From Planktothrix serta PCC 8927 (GTDB lineage Bacteria > Cyanobacteriota > Cyanobacteriia > Cyanobacteriales > Microcoleaceae), in NCBI RefSeq assembly GCF_900010725.2, contig NZ_LR734870.1, positions 1-64,000 of the forward strand: a stretch of 64,000 bases of DNA. The letters run 5' to 3'. Within the stretch, counting starts at the first letter, position 1; each line of letters begins with the position of its first letter. Below the pieces are notes generated by a model. That model made no database searches, was not told where the DNA came from, and worked only from the letters and a program-made list of their open reading frames with translations. This document shows positions 38,855 to 47,420 of the stretch, piece by piece. The position numbers and the translations under genes are program-made.

Positions 38855-41498
38855 TTCCTGCTAATTCCAGTAAGCTGATTAAATCATCGATATTAATTCG
38901 CATATTCAAGAATCCCAAATGGGTCAGATTCTGTTCGGTTTTATCCGCTAAAAGTTCCCCAATTAAATAGTAATGTTCTAAATTACAAACATTACTAATA
39001 ATTCGATAACAAGGCGGCACATAGGTAGGAGTAAATAATTCAATGATTTTGGTTCCGGGTTGACAGAAAACAATATTGGATAATCCAGCACCATGCGGCG
39101 CTAAAACCACCGACGCACTCGCCATTAATAGCGCTTGCTCCGAGAGCGTTAACGATTCTAAAACAACGCTTTCAAAGTTAAACAATTCCAACCGTTGCAT
39201 CAATTCATCTTGGTTAACAACACTGCGAGAACCTGCATTTTCTCGACTAATATAAATTCGACGGTTCGCCTTTACAGTCTTAGCTTGTTCAGGAAGAAAC
39301 TGCTGTTTCAAGAACTTACAAATCCATTCCGGTGTTACTGTATTATTTTGAAATAAGTTAGGAGCAGGAACAATCAGCTTTTTAGCTTGAATATAAGGTT
39401 TGTCAATACTTTGAATAATCTTATGTTCAGGAATTCCTAAAAGTTCTAAAGTTTGTTTTTGGTAAGGGAAGCGGTAACTGTTAAACACAAAATAGTCAAT
39501 ACTCTCTAACTCGATCCCACTTTTTTGAATTAAATGAATTCCCGGTAAAACATCATACATCCAATGGTAAAATGATTCTCCCCAGCGAACCGACAAAAAG
39601 GCAACTGTTCCATTAATATGATGAATTGGAGGTAATTTATGAGAGGATAAAACTACTTCAGCGCATCCGGTTGAAATATCAGTCAGTAATTCATTTTGCG
39701 CGGTGATCACCGCACTGGTCGCGGAATCTCCCCAGACTTTCCCATTGTTTAATGTCACCACAAACGCATTTCGAGTTTCTGCTTGACCAAAGATAAATCC
39801 GGGATGAAATTGAGCAATAGTTCGGGAAGGGTTCAAAGGGATTTGACTACCTGGATAAACTGAAGTATAGCTGACATTAGAACTAAAGTCTGAGGTAATT
39901 AATTGATCGGGATTAACAAAACAATATTGTTCTAAAAGTGATAAAGGTAAATCTTTATAACTAAAACAGTTTATAGCCTCTTCATTTTTTCCTTGCTGTT
40001 GTAGAATTTTAGCAATATTTTCATAAACTGGAATGAAATCAGGTTTCATTTGTAAAGCGTCCATGAAGTAGGACATGGCGAGATCTAAGTCTTGTTTTTT
40101 TAACCACGATTCTCCTAATCCCGCGTAATATTCAGCAACTTTAGGATTAATATTGATAGCAGTTTGATAGGAGGCGATCGCCTCATCAAGTTGACCTTGA
40201 GAACTATACAAATTCGCTAAATTGTAATGTAAAATATCAGCTTTGGGAGCAACTTTTAGACGTTCTTTATACACTGAAATCGCGGTTTCAATTTCCTCCT
40301 GTTCAATTAAGATTTCTGCTAATTGCTCTAACAACCAGAGATTATTCGGATTGAGTTCAACCGCTTTACAATAAGCATTAATTGCCGGATTCCATTGTTG
40401 TTGAGCGATTAAAGCTTTTCCAAGTTGGGGATATAACCAATCGATGTTAGGTTCAAGTTCAATAGCTTGCTGATAGGAGGCTATTGCTTCCTCAAACTGT
40501 TGCATTTCAAATAAAGCATTTCCCAGGATAAAATACAGCCAAAAGCCATCAGGATTAATTTCAATGGCTTGACGATACCAATTAAGGGCTTCTTCTGGTT
40601 TACCTGTTTTTGAACAAATTTCTCCCTGTTTATAATAGGAGCCAAAAAATTTAGGATTTAGAGCAATTCCTTGGTAATAAGCGACGGTGGCTTCTTCCCA
40701 TCTTTCTTGTTCAAATAACGCATTTCCCAGTTGGTGATATGTCCAAGAAAAATCCGGGCTGAGTTCAATCGCTTTTTGATAATTTGCGATCGCTTCTTCC
40801 CATTTTTGTTGCTGAACGAACGCATCTCCCAAACTTTGATAACATAAGTTACTATTCCCATCCAGACTTAGGGATTGCTGATAGGCTGCGATCGCTTCTT
40901 CCCATCGTTGTTTCCGACTTAATGCTTCTCCGAAATTAAAATAGGCGTGCGACCAATTCGGATAAATTTCTACGCCCTTACTATACAGTTCCAGAGCTTG
41001 ATCTAATTTGCCTTTTTCAATTAACGTTTTCCCAAAATTCATATAATCTTGAGCCGAAACGCATTCAGGTTCTAAAATTAAGGCTTGATACCAAGCATTA
41101 TTCGCTTCTTCCGGTTGATTGAGATTAATCCAAACAGTATATAAACTCTGATAAATTCTAGCTTGATTGGGTTTAAAATGCAGAGCAGTTTGATAGGCTT
41201 GTAGTGCATCCCGCCATTGCTGTTGTTGGAAATACACCGTCCCTAAATTAGTATGAACTTCTACCCAATCGGGTTTCATGTCGAGGGCTTTGGTATACCA
41301 AAATTTAGCTTCATCCAGTTTCCCTTGTAATTGTTTCGCCAACCCCATCGTGCTATAAGCCGGAATAAAGCGAGGTTGCAGTTTTAGGGCTTGTGTACAC
41401 ACTTCAACCGCCTCATCAAGCTGCTGTTGGGCGATATAGCGATGTGCCTCGGCGTGCAAATCAAGAACCGTTTTCTCTGGAGTGTCAGACAATGGCAT
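38841..41498 (-). CDS. TPR array fused to GT61 glycosyltransferase
   Basis: 885 residues from the ATG in MPLSDTPEKTV; a TTG two codons earlier is less likely. Residues about 8-510 are some fifteen TPRs. Residues about 565-860 are a GT61/DUF563 domain with SFYHWMYDVLPGIHLIQ, RRIYISRENAGSRSV and LAPHGAGLSNIVFCQPG. It has the same architecture as the 908-residue gene at 23917 but only moderate sequence identity, so the duplication is old. No membrane segment. It probably transfers a sugar to a cytosolic acceptor held by the TPR superhelix (analogy with TPR-containing protein O-glycosyltransferases; inference). Confidence 0.85.
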   Translation of the reverse strand: MPLSDTPEKTVLDLHAEAHRYIAQQQLDEAVEVCTQALKLQPRFIPAYSTMGLAKQLQGKLDEAKFWYTKALDMKPDWVEVHTNLGTVYFQQQQWRDALQAYQTALHFKPNQARIYQSLYTVWINLNQPEEANNAWYQALILEPECVSAQDYMNFGKTLIEKGKLDQALELYSKGVEIYPNWSHAYFNFGEALSRKQRWEEAIAAYQQSLSLDGNSNLCYQSLGDAFVQQQKWEEAIANYQKAIELSPDFSWTYHQLGNALFEQERWEEATVAYYQGIALNPKFFGSYYKQGEICSKTGKPEEALNWYRQAIEINPDGFWLYFILGNALFEMQQFEEAIASYQQAIELEPNIDWLYPQLGKALIAQQQWNPAINAYCKAVELNPNNLWLLEQLAEILIEQEEIETAISVYKERLKVAPKADILHYNLANLYSSQGQLDEAIASYQTAININPKVAEYYAGLGESWLKKQDLDLAMSYFMDALQMKPDFIPVYENIAKILQQQGKNEEAINCFSYKDLPLSLLEQYCFVNPDQLITSDFSSNVSYTSVYPGSQIPLNPSRTIAQFHPGFIFGQAETRNAFVVTLNNGKVWGDSATSAVITAQNELLTDISTGCAEVVLSSHKLPPIHHINGTVAFLSVRWGESFYHWMYDVLPGIHLIQKSGIELESIDYFVFNSYRFPYQKQTLELLGIPEHKIIQSIDKPYIQAKKLIVPAPNLFQNNTVTPEWICKFLKQQFLPEQAKTVKANRRIYISRENAGSRSVVNQDELMQRLELFNFESVVLESLTLSEQALLMASASVVLAPHGAGLSNIVFCQPGTKIIELFTPTYVPPCYRIISNVCNLEHYYLIGELLADKTEQNLTHLGFLNMRINIDDLISLLELAGITAT

Positions 41499-42053
41499 GA
41501 GCAACCGTAAAAATAGACTATCAACATAGACGTTGTATTGATAAAGATAGTTTATCAGGCTTAAAGTTTCCGGTGTGGGGTAGCCAGAGGTTCAAACACC
41601 GAACGCTCACCTCCCGACTCATATTCCCTAACTCCATCACCGTAAGGAATCAGACAGCCTGACAACTCCTGTATATTGCTTAATTATGAAGTAATGTTAA
41701 GCAAATTTTATTAAAAAATGTTGCAACTTATTGCTTGGGTTGTTAGATTGTGCATGGAGGGTCTTTCCAATTAATGCTCGTATTGAGGAGACAGTTGAGC
41801 CATGCGTGAAATCAATGTCGCTCTATTAACCAGGAACTAAGGAAAAAAGATTACCTGGTGTGTTGTCTAATCACGACCCATTACTTATCTCTACACTCAT
41901 GACCCAAAAATTTTAACTTTTCAAGATTTTTTCAGATCTGCACAGAGGAATATCGGTGTCTAATCACGGTTGTTAGGTTGGGATGTGATGGAATTGTATT
42001 CTCCATCGCTGCCAAGATTACACCGAATTCCTCCTCAACAGGAGGTTTTCGCA
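41499..42053. other. Intergenic region with possible leader peptide and SD hairpin
   Basis: About 550 bp between divergent genes. At 41802-41840 a 12-codon frame (MREINVALLTRN) follows a GAGGAG, and could be a leader peptide. At 42030-42045 a perfect 6-bp hairpin contains the SDR Shine-Dalgarno. Otherwise nothing clear. Confidence 0.4.
42030..42045 (+). promoter_or_regulatory. Hairpin sequestering the SDR ribosome-binding site
   Basis: CCTCCT-CAAC-AGGAGG forms a perfect 6-bp stem in which the 3' arm is the complete Shine-Dalgarno, 8 nt before the ATG at 42054. In RNA this would hide the ribosome-binding site. The anti-SD sequence is locally encoded, so translation could depend on temperature or on a factor. 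Confidence 0.6.
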
Positions 42054-42878
42054 ATGAACATTCAAGGAAAAACAGCCCTAATTACTGGGGCTTCTCGTGG
42101 AATTGGGCGGGCAATTGCCTTAGAATTTGCCAAACATCAGGTCAAACGTCTGATTTTAGTTGCACGGGATCGTCAACGACTCGCGGAATTGGCTACAGAA
42201 TTAGAACCGATGGGCGTAGAAGTTGTCACCTTGGCCCTGGACTTAACGCAACCGATAAAAGTCAATATTGCGATCGCTCAAGCTTGGCGGTCACACGGGC
42301 CAATTGAGATTTTGATTAATTGTGCGGGTGTTGCCCACCAAACGCCGTTTTTACAGTCCAAACTCCTAGACGTTCAAGAAGAAATTTCTTTGAATTTTAT
42401 GGGGTTGTATACCATTACCCATGCTATTGCCCGACGCATGGCCACCCGCAAATCGGGAACCATTATCAATGTATCGAGTTTAATGGGAAAAATTGCAGCC
42501 CCTACGATGTCCACCTATTCGGCGACTAAGTTCGCTATTTTGGGATTTACAGAAGCCCTGCGCCAGGAATTAGCCGCCTACAATATTCGCGTTATGGCCC
42601 TATTACCGACCTTAACGGACACGGATATGACACGGGACTTGAAACTGTTCCGTTGGGTGGTTCCCATGACCCCCGAACAAGTCGCCAAAGTGTTAGTGGC
42701 GGGTTTGGATAAAGACACCTCGGAAATTTTAGTGGGATGGCAAAGCCATTTAGCCGTTTGGTGCAACCGTTTTGCCCCTTGGTTGATGGAGAAGATTATG
42801 TTATTGGCTTCTCCAGTTACCCACAAAATCAAGAAATCCTATCCCGTCTTCACAGAAGCTGAAGCAACATTGCATTAG
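42054..42878 (+). CDS. Short-chain dehydrogenase/reductase
   Basis: 274 residues. The start is the ATG of MNIQGKTALITGASRGIG, 8 nt after AGGAGG; an upstream in-frame ATG at 41970 lacks a ribosome-binding site. Classical SDR: TGASRGIG cofactor loop, NCAG (as LINCAGVAHQ), catalytic Ser in NVSSLMG and YSATK (Tyr, Lys). It uses NAD(P)H to oxidise or reduce an unknown alcohol/ketone; a lipid or retinoid-like substrate is possible from the family (SDR with long C-terminus). No operon partner. Confidence 0.88.
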   Translation: MNIQGKTALITGASRGIGRAIALEFAKHQVKRLILVARDRQRLAELATELEPMGVEVVTLALDLTQPIKVNIAIAQAWRSHGPIEILINCAGVAHQTPFLQSKLLDVQEEISLNFMGLYTITHAIARRMATRKSGTIINVSSLMGKIAAPTMSTYSATKFAILGFTEALRQELAAYNIRVMALLPTLTDTDMTRDLKLFRWVVPMTPEQVAKVLVAGLDKDTSEILVGWQSHLAVWCNRFAPWLMEKIMLLASPVTHKIKKSYPVFTEAEATLH

Positions 42879-42910
42879 TTTGTTGGCGGTTGACCGTTGA
42901 CTCTGATTGT

Positions 42911-42936
42911 TAGAGACGCGCCATGGCGCGTCTCTA
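42911..42936. repeat. Perfect palindrome TAGAGACGCGCCA/TGGCGCGTCTCTA
   Basis: A 26-bp perfect palindrome downstream of the SDR gene. Same family as 950-977 and 48205-48234. It may act as a terminator or be a REP-like element. Confidence 0.85.
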
Positions 42937-42993
42937 CACTGAACCGATTAAGGTAATATTAGGCAATAGGCTGTTATAGCAGTTGCCAAGGCA

Positions 42994-43074
42994 GTTAGGA
43001 CATAGACTGATGCTAAAACCGTGCGGAGAGAACTCTTTTCCTGTCTGTTCCCTGTTCCCTGTTCCCTGTTCCCT
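42994..43074. repeat. Dispersed repeat, copy 1
   Basis: Begins GTTAGGACATAGACTGAT, then CTAAAACC, then CTCTTTTCCTG, and ends in the CTGTTCC heptamer array (43045-43072). A second copy with the same order lies at 45563-45637. The unit is about 75-80 bp. Confidence 0.85.
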
Positions 43075-43138
43075 GCTATAAGTAACTTCCCTTAAATTCT
43101 GAAGTTCCCAGTCTCAACCTTTGGAGATCAAAAATTTT

Positions 43139-43660
43139 ATGCCCAGATCACAACGTAACGATAACTTTATTGATAAAACCTTTACGGTTATGGCAGATAT
43201 GATCCTGAAGATACTGCCCACAAACCAAAAAGCTAAAGAAGCATTTGCCTATTATCGGGATGGAATGTCAGCGCAAGCAGATGGGGAATATGCAGAAGCA
43301 TTAGAAAATTACTATGAAGCACTGACCCTAGAAGAAGATCCCTATGATCGGAGTTTTATTGTCTATAATATTGGCTTAATTCATGCTAGTAATGGGGAAC
43401 ATGAAGAAGCCTTAGAATATTATCAACAGGCAATTGAGTTAAACCCCCGAATGCCCCAAGCTTTAAATAATATTGCGGTGATTTACCATTATCAAGGGGA
43501 AAAAGCCAAAGAAGCGGGAGATGAAGACAAAGCTGAAGAAGAATTTCGGCAAGCAGCAGAATATTGGGTTAGGGCAATTCAACTAGCACCGAATAACTAT
43601 ATTGAAGCTCAAAACTGGCTGAAAGTCACCGGAAGAAGCAAGATTGATGTCTATTTCTAA
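43139..43660 (+). CDS. ycf3: Photosystem I assembly protein Ycf3
   Basis: 173 residues, the usual length, starting at the ATG of [15 protein letters not shown] with GGAG upstream. Three TPRs are visible (residues about 35-68, 72-105, 120-153), including [20 protein letters not shown] and [16 protein letters not shown]. Ycf3 is a thylakoid-associated chaperone that assembles PsaA/PsaB with other subunits. It lies upstream of gatC on the same strand. Confidence 0.95.
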   Translation: MPRSQRNDNFIDKTFTVMADMILKILPTNQKAKEAFAYYRDGMSAQADGEYAEALENYYEALTLEEDPYDRSFIVYNIGLIHASNGEHEEALEYYQQAIELNPRMPQALNNIAVIYHYQGEKAKEAGDEDKAEEEFRQAAEYWVRAIQLAPNNYIEAQNWLKVTGRSKIDVYF

Positions 43661-43743
43661 TAGTTTTTAACTTTAAATCGCCCAATTGCAACCCGATGAC
43701 GGGTTGATCCCTTTCCCCACCCACCTGAAGATCGATTTAACCT

Positions 43744-44037
43744 ATGACTATTGATCGTGAACAAGTCTCTAAAGTCGCTTATCTGGCTAGACTGGAGTTA
43801 ACCCCAGAAGAAGAAGAAAAATTTACCGCTCAATTGGGTGAAATTTTAGACTATTTTGAGCAATTAAATGAACTCGATACCGCCCAAGTTCCTCCCATGA
43901 CCCGGGCAATTGAAATGAGTAATATTACTCGACCGGATCAAGGCGAACCCTATCCCCAACGAGATCATATTCTAGCCAATGCTCCCGAACAAGAAGGAGA
44001 CTATTTCAAAGTGCCTAGAATTATGGCAGAAGAATAA
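43744..44037 (+). CDS. gatC: Glutamyl-tRNA(Gln)/aspartyl-tRNA(Asn) amidotransferase subunit C
   Basis: 97 residues. The GatC family shows [33 protein letters not shown], and the end [13 protein letters not shown]. It stabilises GatA in the GatCAB complex that makes Gln-tRNA(Gln). An intrinsic-type terminator follows at 44097-44130. Confidence 0.95.
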   Translation: MTIDREQVSKVAYLARLELTPEEEEKFTAQLGEILDYFEQLNELDTAQVPPMTRAIEMSNITRPDQGEPYPQRDHILANAPEQEGDYFKVPRIMAEE

Positions 44038-44096
44038 ATCCGTAATTCCATCTCTGTGACCAGAAACCCCTTTTCTTAGGCGATCGCAGGTTCTTC

Positions 44097-44130
44097 AACC
44101 CCAGATTGTTCCGAGAAACGGGGTTTTTTT
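44097..44130 (+). terminator. Rho-independent terminator after gatC
   Basis: AACCCC (44097-44102) pairs with GGGGTT (44120-44125), followed by a run of seven T in all. Confidence 0.7.
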
Positions 44131-44171
44131 GCCCTTGTCCTAATTTTTTTGAAATTTGGGAGGCAAAAGAG

Positions 44172-44200
44172 TTGCTGAACTCAGGCTTTACCTCTATACT
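44172..44200 (+). promoter_or_regulatory. psbD promoter candidate
   Basis: TTGCTG (44172-44177) and TATACT (44195-44200) are separated by exactly 17 nt. Transcription would start near 44207, leaving a leader of about 125 nt with a hairpin (TCTGC-TAGT-GCAGA near 44250-44270). Confidence 0.55.
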
Positions 44201-44333
44201 ATGAACAGACGTAAAGAAACATTAACTGTGCTCATCAAATTTCTCAGATTCTGCTAGTGCAGATGAGAGAGTCTTAACGTGAGTCCAAGTCTCTTTACAA
44301 CTTGTCATTATATATATTCGGAGATTTGCGTCC

Positions 44334-45392
44334 ATGACTATTGCTGTCGAAAGACCGCAAGTTGAGAGAGGATGGTTTGACGTCCTCGACGACTGGCTAA
44401 AACGCGATCGTTTCGTCTTCGTGGGTTGGTCAGGAGTTCTGTTGTTCCCCTGTGCTTACCTAGCTCTTGGTGGCTGGTTAACCGGAACAACCTTTGTGAC
44501 TTCCTGGTACACCCACGGTTTAGCAAGCTCTTATTTAGAAGGCTGTAACTTCTTAACAGCCGCCGTTAGTACCCCCGCCAACAGCTTAGGACATTCCTTG
44601 CTGTTTCTCTGGGGGCCTGAAGCTCAGTGGGACTTTACCCGTTGGTGTCAACTGGGCGGTCTGTGGACATTTGTAGCTCTACACGGTGCTTTCGCGCTGA
44701 TCGGCTTTTGTCTGCGTCAGTTGGAAATTGCTCGTTTAGTGGGCATTCGTCCCTATAATGCGATCGCCTTTACTGGGCCGATTGCGGTATTTGTCAGTGT
44801 GTTTCTGATGTACCCCTTGGGTCAGTCGGGCTGGTTCTTTGGCCCTAGCTTTGGGGTGGCGGGGATCTTCCGTTTCATCCTGTTCCTGCAAGGCTTCCAT
44901 AACTGGACGCTGAACCCCTTCCACATGATGGGAGTGGCTGGAATTCTGGGTGGTGCGCTGTTGTGCGCCATTCACGGAGCGACGGTAGAAAATACCCTGT
45001 TTGAAGATGGCGACAAAGCCAATACCTTCCGGGCTTTTGAACCGACTCAATCGGAAGAAACCTATTCGATGGTGACCGCCAACCGTTTTTGGTCACAAAT
45101 TTTCGGGATTGCTTTTTCTAACAAACGTTGGTTACACTTCTTCATGTTATTCGTGCCTGTCACGGGTCTGTGGATGAGTTCTATCGGCATTGTTGGTTTG
45201 GCTCTAAACCTACGCGCTTATGATTTCGTCTCCCAAGAATTACGGGCAGCCGAAGATCCTGAATTTGAAACGTTCTATACCAAGAACATTCTGTTAAATG
45301 AAGGTCTGCGGGCTTGGATGGCGCCTTCGGATCAACCCCACGAAAACTTTATTTTCCCTGAAGAAGTTCTACCTCGCGGTAATGCTCTGTAA
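44334..45392 (+). CDS. psbD: Photosystem II D2 protein (monocistronic copy)
   Basis: 352 residues, full length. Key D2 features are present: the helix II/III region with [20 protein letters not shown], the iron/QA-site histidine in [20 protein letters not shown], and the C-terminus [15 protein letters not shown]2 binds P680 chlorophyll, pheophytin, QA and the non-heme iron in the thylakoid. A GGAG ribosome-binding site is 10 nt upstream. No psbC overlaps or follows: a strong terminator stands 50 bp after the stop. In cyanobacteria the usual psbD overlaps psbC, while a second, often high-light-induced copy is monocistronic; this resembles that second copy. Confidence 0.98.
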   Translation: MTIAVERPQVERGWFDVLDDWLKRDRFVFVGWSGVLLFPCAYLALGGWLTGTTFVTSWYTHGLASSYLEGCNFLTAAVSTPANSLGHSLLFLWGPEAQWDFTRWCQLGGLWTFVALHGAFALIGFCLRQLEIARLVGIRPYNAIAFTGPIAVFVSVFLMYPLGQSGWFFGPSFGVAGIFRFILFLQGFHNWTLNPFHMMGVAGILGGALLCAIHGATVENTLFEDGDKANTFRAFEPTQSEETYSMVTANRFWSQIFGIAFSNKRWLHFFMLFVPVTGLWMSSIGIVGLALNLRAYDFVSQELRAAEDPEFETFYTKNILLNEGLRAWMAPSDQPHENFIFPEEVLPRGNAL

Positions 45393-45442
45393 TTAGAGAT
45401 TCTAATTATTAGGGAATGTTTTAAAAACATCTGATTAATTTC

Positions 45443-45480
45443 AAAACCTCCTACAAATTTTGTAGGAGGTTTTATTATTT
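45443..45480 (+). terminator. Terminator after psbD
   Basis: A long perfect inverted repeat (AAAACCTCCTACAAA / TTTGTAGGAGGTTTT) followed by T-rich sequence. Typical intrinsic terminator. Confidence 0.85.
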
Positions 45481-45490
45481 TATTAACAGT

Positions 45491-45544
45491 TGATTGCAGC
45501 CCTGAAGGGCTTACTACTGATTGCAGCCCTGAAGGGCTTACTAC
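45491..45544. repeat. 27-bp direct repeat x2 with AGCCCTGAAGGGCT core
   Basis: Two exact adjacent copies of a 27-bp unit beginning TGATTGCAGCCCTGAAGGGC and ending TTACTAC. The core is palindromic and related to the palindrome at 21105-21147. Confidence 0.9.
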
Positions 45545-45562
45545 AGCAGTCGCGCCTGGGGT

Positions 45563-45637
45563 GTTAGGACATAGACTGATTCTAAAACCTAAACCGTACA
45601 CCCCTCTTTTCCTGCCTGTTCCCTGTTCCCTGTTCCC
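45563..45637. repeat. Dispersed repeat, copy 2
   Basis: Second copy of the GTTAGGACATAGACTGAT...CTGTTCC unit described at 42994-43074, here with three heptamers (45616-45636). The two copies flank the ycf3-gatC-psbD segment. Confidence 0.85.
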
Positions 45638-45649
45638 TAATATAACAAT

Positions 45650-46183
45650 TTATTGAAACTGTTCTCGAATGGTTTCAATCCGTTTGCGATTTACCCCTAA
45701 ATCTGATTCTCCTAAACGGGAGGCAGAACGCACTTGAATTAAACCCTCTTGTTCATCTAAATAAAATTCTACATCATCGACAAATCCCATCAGAGGCGAG
45801 GTGAATTCGGCGTAAATATAATTGGTTTCATCCTTAATAATTGCAGCATTTTCAGTATTTTCAAGAATAGTTTGAATCTGTTTAAATGCTGTTTCAGGAT
45901 CATCTTTATAGGAGAAAGGTTCAATTTGATGTTCGGCATCTATACTTTGACTAGAAACACAATTGGGAGAAGGGGGACAGGGTGCAAATTTCCCCTGTTC
46001 AACACCGAGGTTTGTCGGTGGAGTTCCTGAAAAAGAAAATAGACTTCCTAGGACTGGAGAAACAGAAAACCGGGAAGCCAAAGCCGGAGGAACTAACGCC
46101 AAGTGAGTCAGAATTAACACCATTACTGTTAACAAGACAAAGAAAGATTGAATTTTCCCAACAGACTCGATTAATTTTTTCAT
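45650..46183 (-). CDS. DUF1499 protein, probably exported
   Basis: 177 residues from the ATG of MKKLIESVGK; the open frame runs 50 codons further upstream but that part has no start signal or family character. Residues 1-37 form a signal peptide/anchor (FFVLLTVMVLILTHLALV, then ALAS). The DUF1499 signature CPPSPNCVSSQ is at about residue 67, followed by DDPETAF, ENTENAAIIKDE and GFVDDVEFYLDEQEGLIQVR. The function of DUF1499 is not established. It is transcribed toward psbD. Confidence 0.8.
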   Translation of the reverse strand: MKKLIESVGKIQSFFVLLTVMVLILTHLALVPPALASRFSVSPVLGSLFSFSGTPPTNLGVEQGKFAPCPPSPNCVSSQSIDAEHQIEPFSYKDDPETAFKQIQTILENTENAAIIKDETNYIYAEFTSPLMGFVDDVEFYLDEQEGLIQVRSASRLGESDLGVNRKRIETIREQFQ

Positions 46184-46749
46184 AATAAAAAAATGGGAAG
46201 TTTGGAAACCGCTTCTCTTCAGAGCGCGGAGGAAAAACGACTCAGGAGAATTTATTCTCCGTGAATACGAGATTAGGAATCGACAAAAATTGTTGTATTT
46301 GCCGATTCCCGGTTTTTTTGGTATTTCTACCACACTGATTTCTCAGGTAATGTTAGCTTCGCCAACCAATGTTATCGGTCGGTACTTTCTCGGTCATCAC
46401 GGTCTTACCCCTCGTAAAACTGTTTAACTTTCAAGTTTTAGAGCTTGGGACTAGCTACGCATCCCAAGGTAAGAACTTTAACGCTTCCCGATAACGTAGC
46501 CCGTTAAGGCTAAGGCGGGTACGAGCTATCCAAAGGAGAGGCATGAAGCCCCGTCTCTTCAGAGCGGGGTGCTGACGGAAGATTAAGATTGGATTTCTCC
46601 CCTGATTGATTCTACAAGAAAAGCCCCTGAACACCCTAGAATCATCTTTCGAGGGAGGTTGAGCAAGAAATCTATTGAACCTCCACTGGCTAAAACGATA
46701 ACTGATATGATCAACGGTATAGAAGTTTATCAATCAAAGACTGGAAATC
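46184..46749. other. Intergenic region with IS-end-like hairpins
   Basis: About 560 bp. Two related hairpins in the same orientation, CCGC..CTCTTCAGAG..GCGG (46209-46229) and CCCCG..CTCTTCAGAG..CGGGG (46549-46569, within GAAGCCCCG...GGGTGCTGAC), resemble terminal hairpins of IS200/IS605-family elements. No transposase frame remains between them. This may be an eroded element or a non-autonomous derivative. Confidence 0.4.
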
Positions 46750-47217
46750 ATGCCTAAGACTGTTGCTGAGGTGATGACCCCGAATCCCATACTGGCCCAG
46801 CCAGAGATGCCACTCAGAGAGGCACTTCAACTGATGGTGGACAGACATATCGGTTGTTTACCTGTGGTGAATTCATCGGGTCATTTAGTGGGAATCATTT
46901 CTGGAACAGACTTGATGTGGCAGGAAAGCGGTGTTACTCCTCCGGCCTATATTACGTTTCTCGATAGTGTGATTTATCTGGAAAACTTTTCCCGGTATGA
47001 ACAGGAATTACATAAAGCTTTGGGCCAAACGGTGGGAGAAGTGATGACTCCAGCACCCCTGGTGACGATTACTCCTGATCAATCGCTTTCTGATGCGGCT
47101 CGATTATTCAATGAAAAGCGGATTCATCGTTTACCTGTGGTGGATCAATCTCATCAAGTGATTGGGCTTCTCACCTGTGGGGATATTCTGCGGGTGATGG
47201 CAGAGGCAAAGAGTTGA
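46750..47217 (+). CDS. CBS-domain pair protein
   Basis: 155 residues made of two CBS domains: residues about 5-60 (VAEVMTPNPILAQPEMPLRE, HIGCLPVVNSSGHLVGIISG) and about 95-150 (VGEVMTPAPLVTITPDQSL, RIHRLPVVDQSHQVIGLLT). Paired CBS domains bind adenine nucleotides and sense energy state; stand-alone forms in phototrophs can modulate thioredoxin or other enzymes. No attached effector domain. The partner is unknown. Confidence 0.9.
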   Translation: MPKTVAEVMTPNPILAQPEMPLREALQLMVDRHIGCLPVVNSSGHLVGIISGTDLMWQESGVTPPAYITFLDSVIYLENFSRYEQELHKALGQTVGEVMTPAPLVTITPDQSLSDAARLFNEKRIHRLPVVDQSHQVIGLLTCGDILRVMAEAKS

Positions 47218-47420
47218 AATCGGATTTAGCAATGGCTTCAGGGTTTGAGTCATGATAACAAAAGGGCAGGGGTCGAGATTCTGTTTCTACTTCTGTCCTA
47301 AATTTATGATAAATAATTGTTAATACTGGAAAAATATTGATGTATTGATGCCCGAAAACATGATATTATTTTAATCATTTCAAAACCGTTTAGATCTTTA
47401 ATTTCACAACTTTAATTTTT

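Noticed and set aside
41970-42053. N-terminal extension of the SDR
   Set aside because: The Rossmann motif starts at MNIQGKTALITG, directly after AGGAGG; the upstream 28 codons cover the hairpin and have no start signal.
45332-45649. Minus-strand frame with repeated SPSGLQS
   Set aside because: Produced by the 27-bp direct repeat and the antisense end of psbD.
46334-46749. Minus-strand 92-codon frame at 46455-46733
   Set aside because: Overlaps the IS-end-like hairpin and shows no domain; composition looks non-coding.
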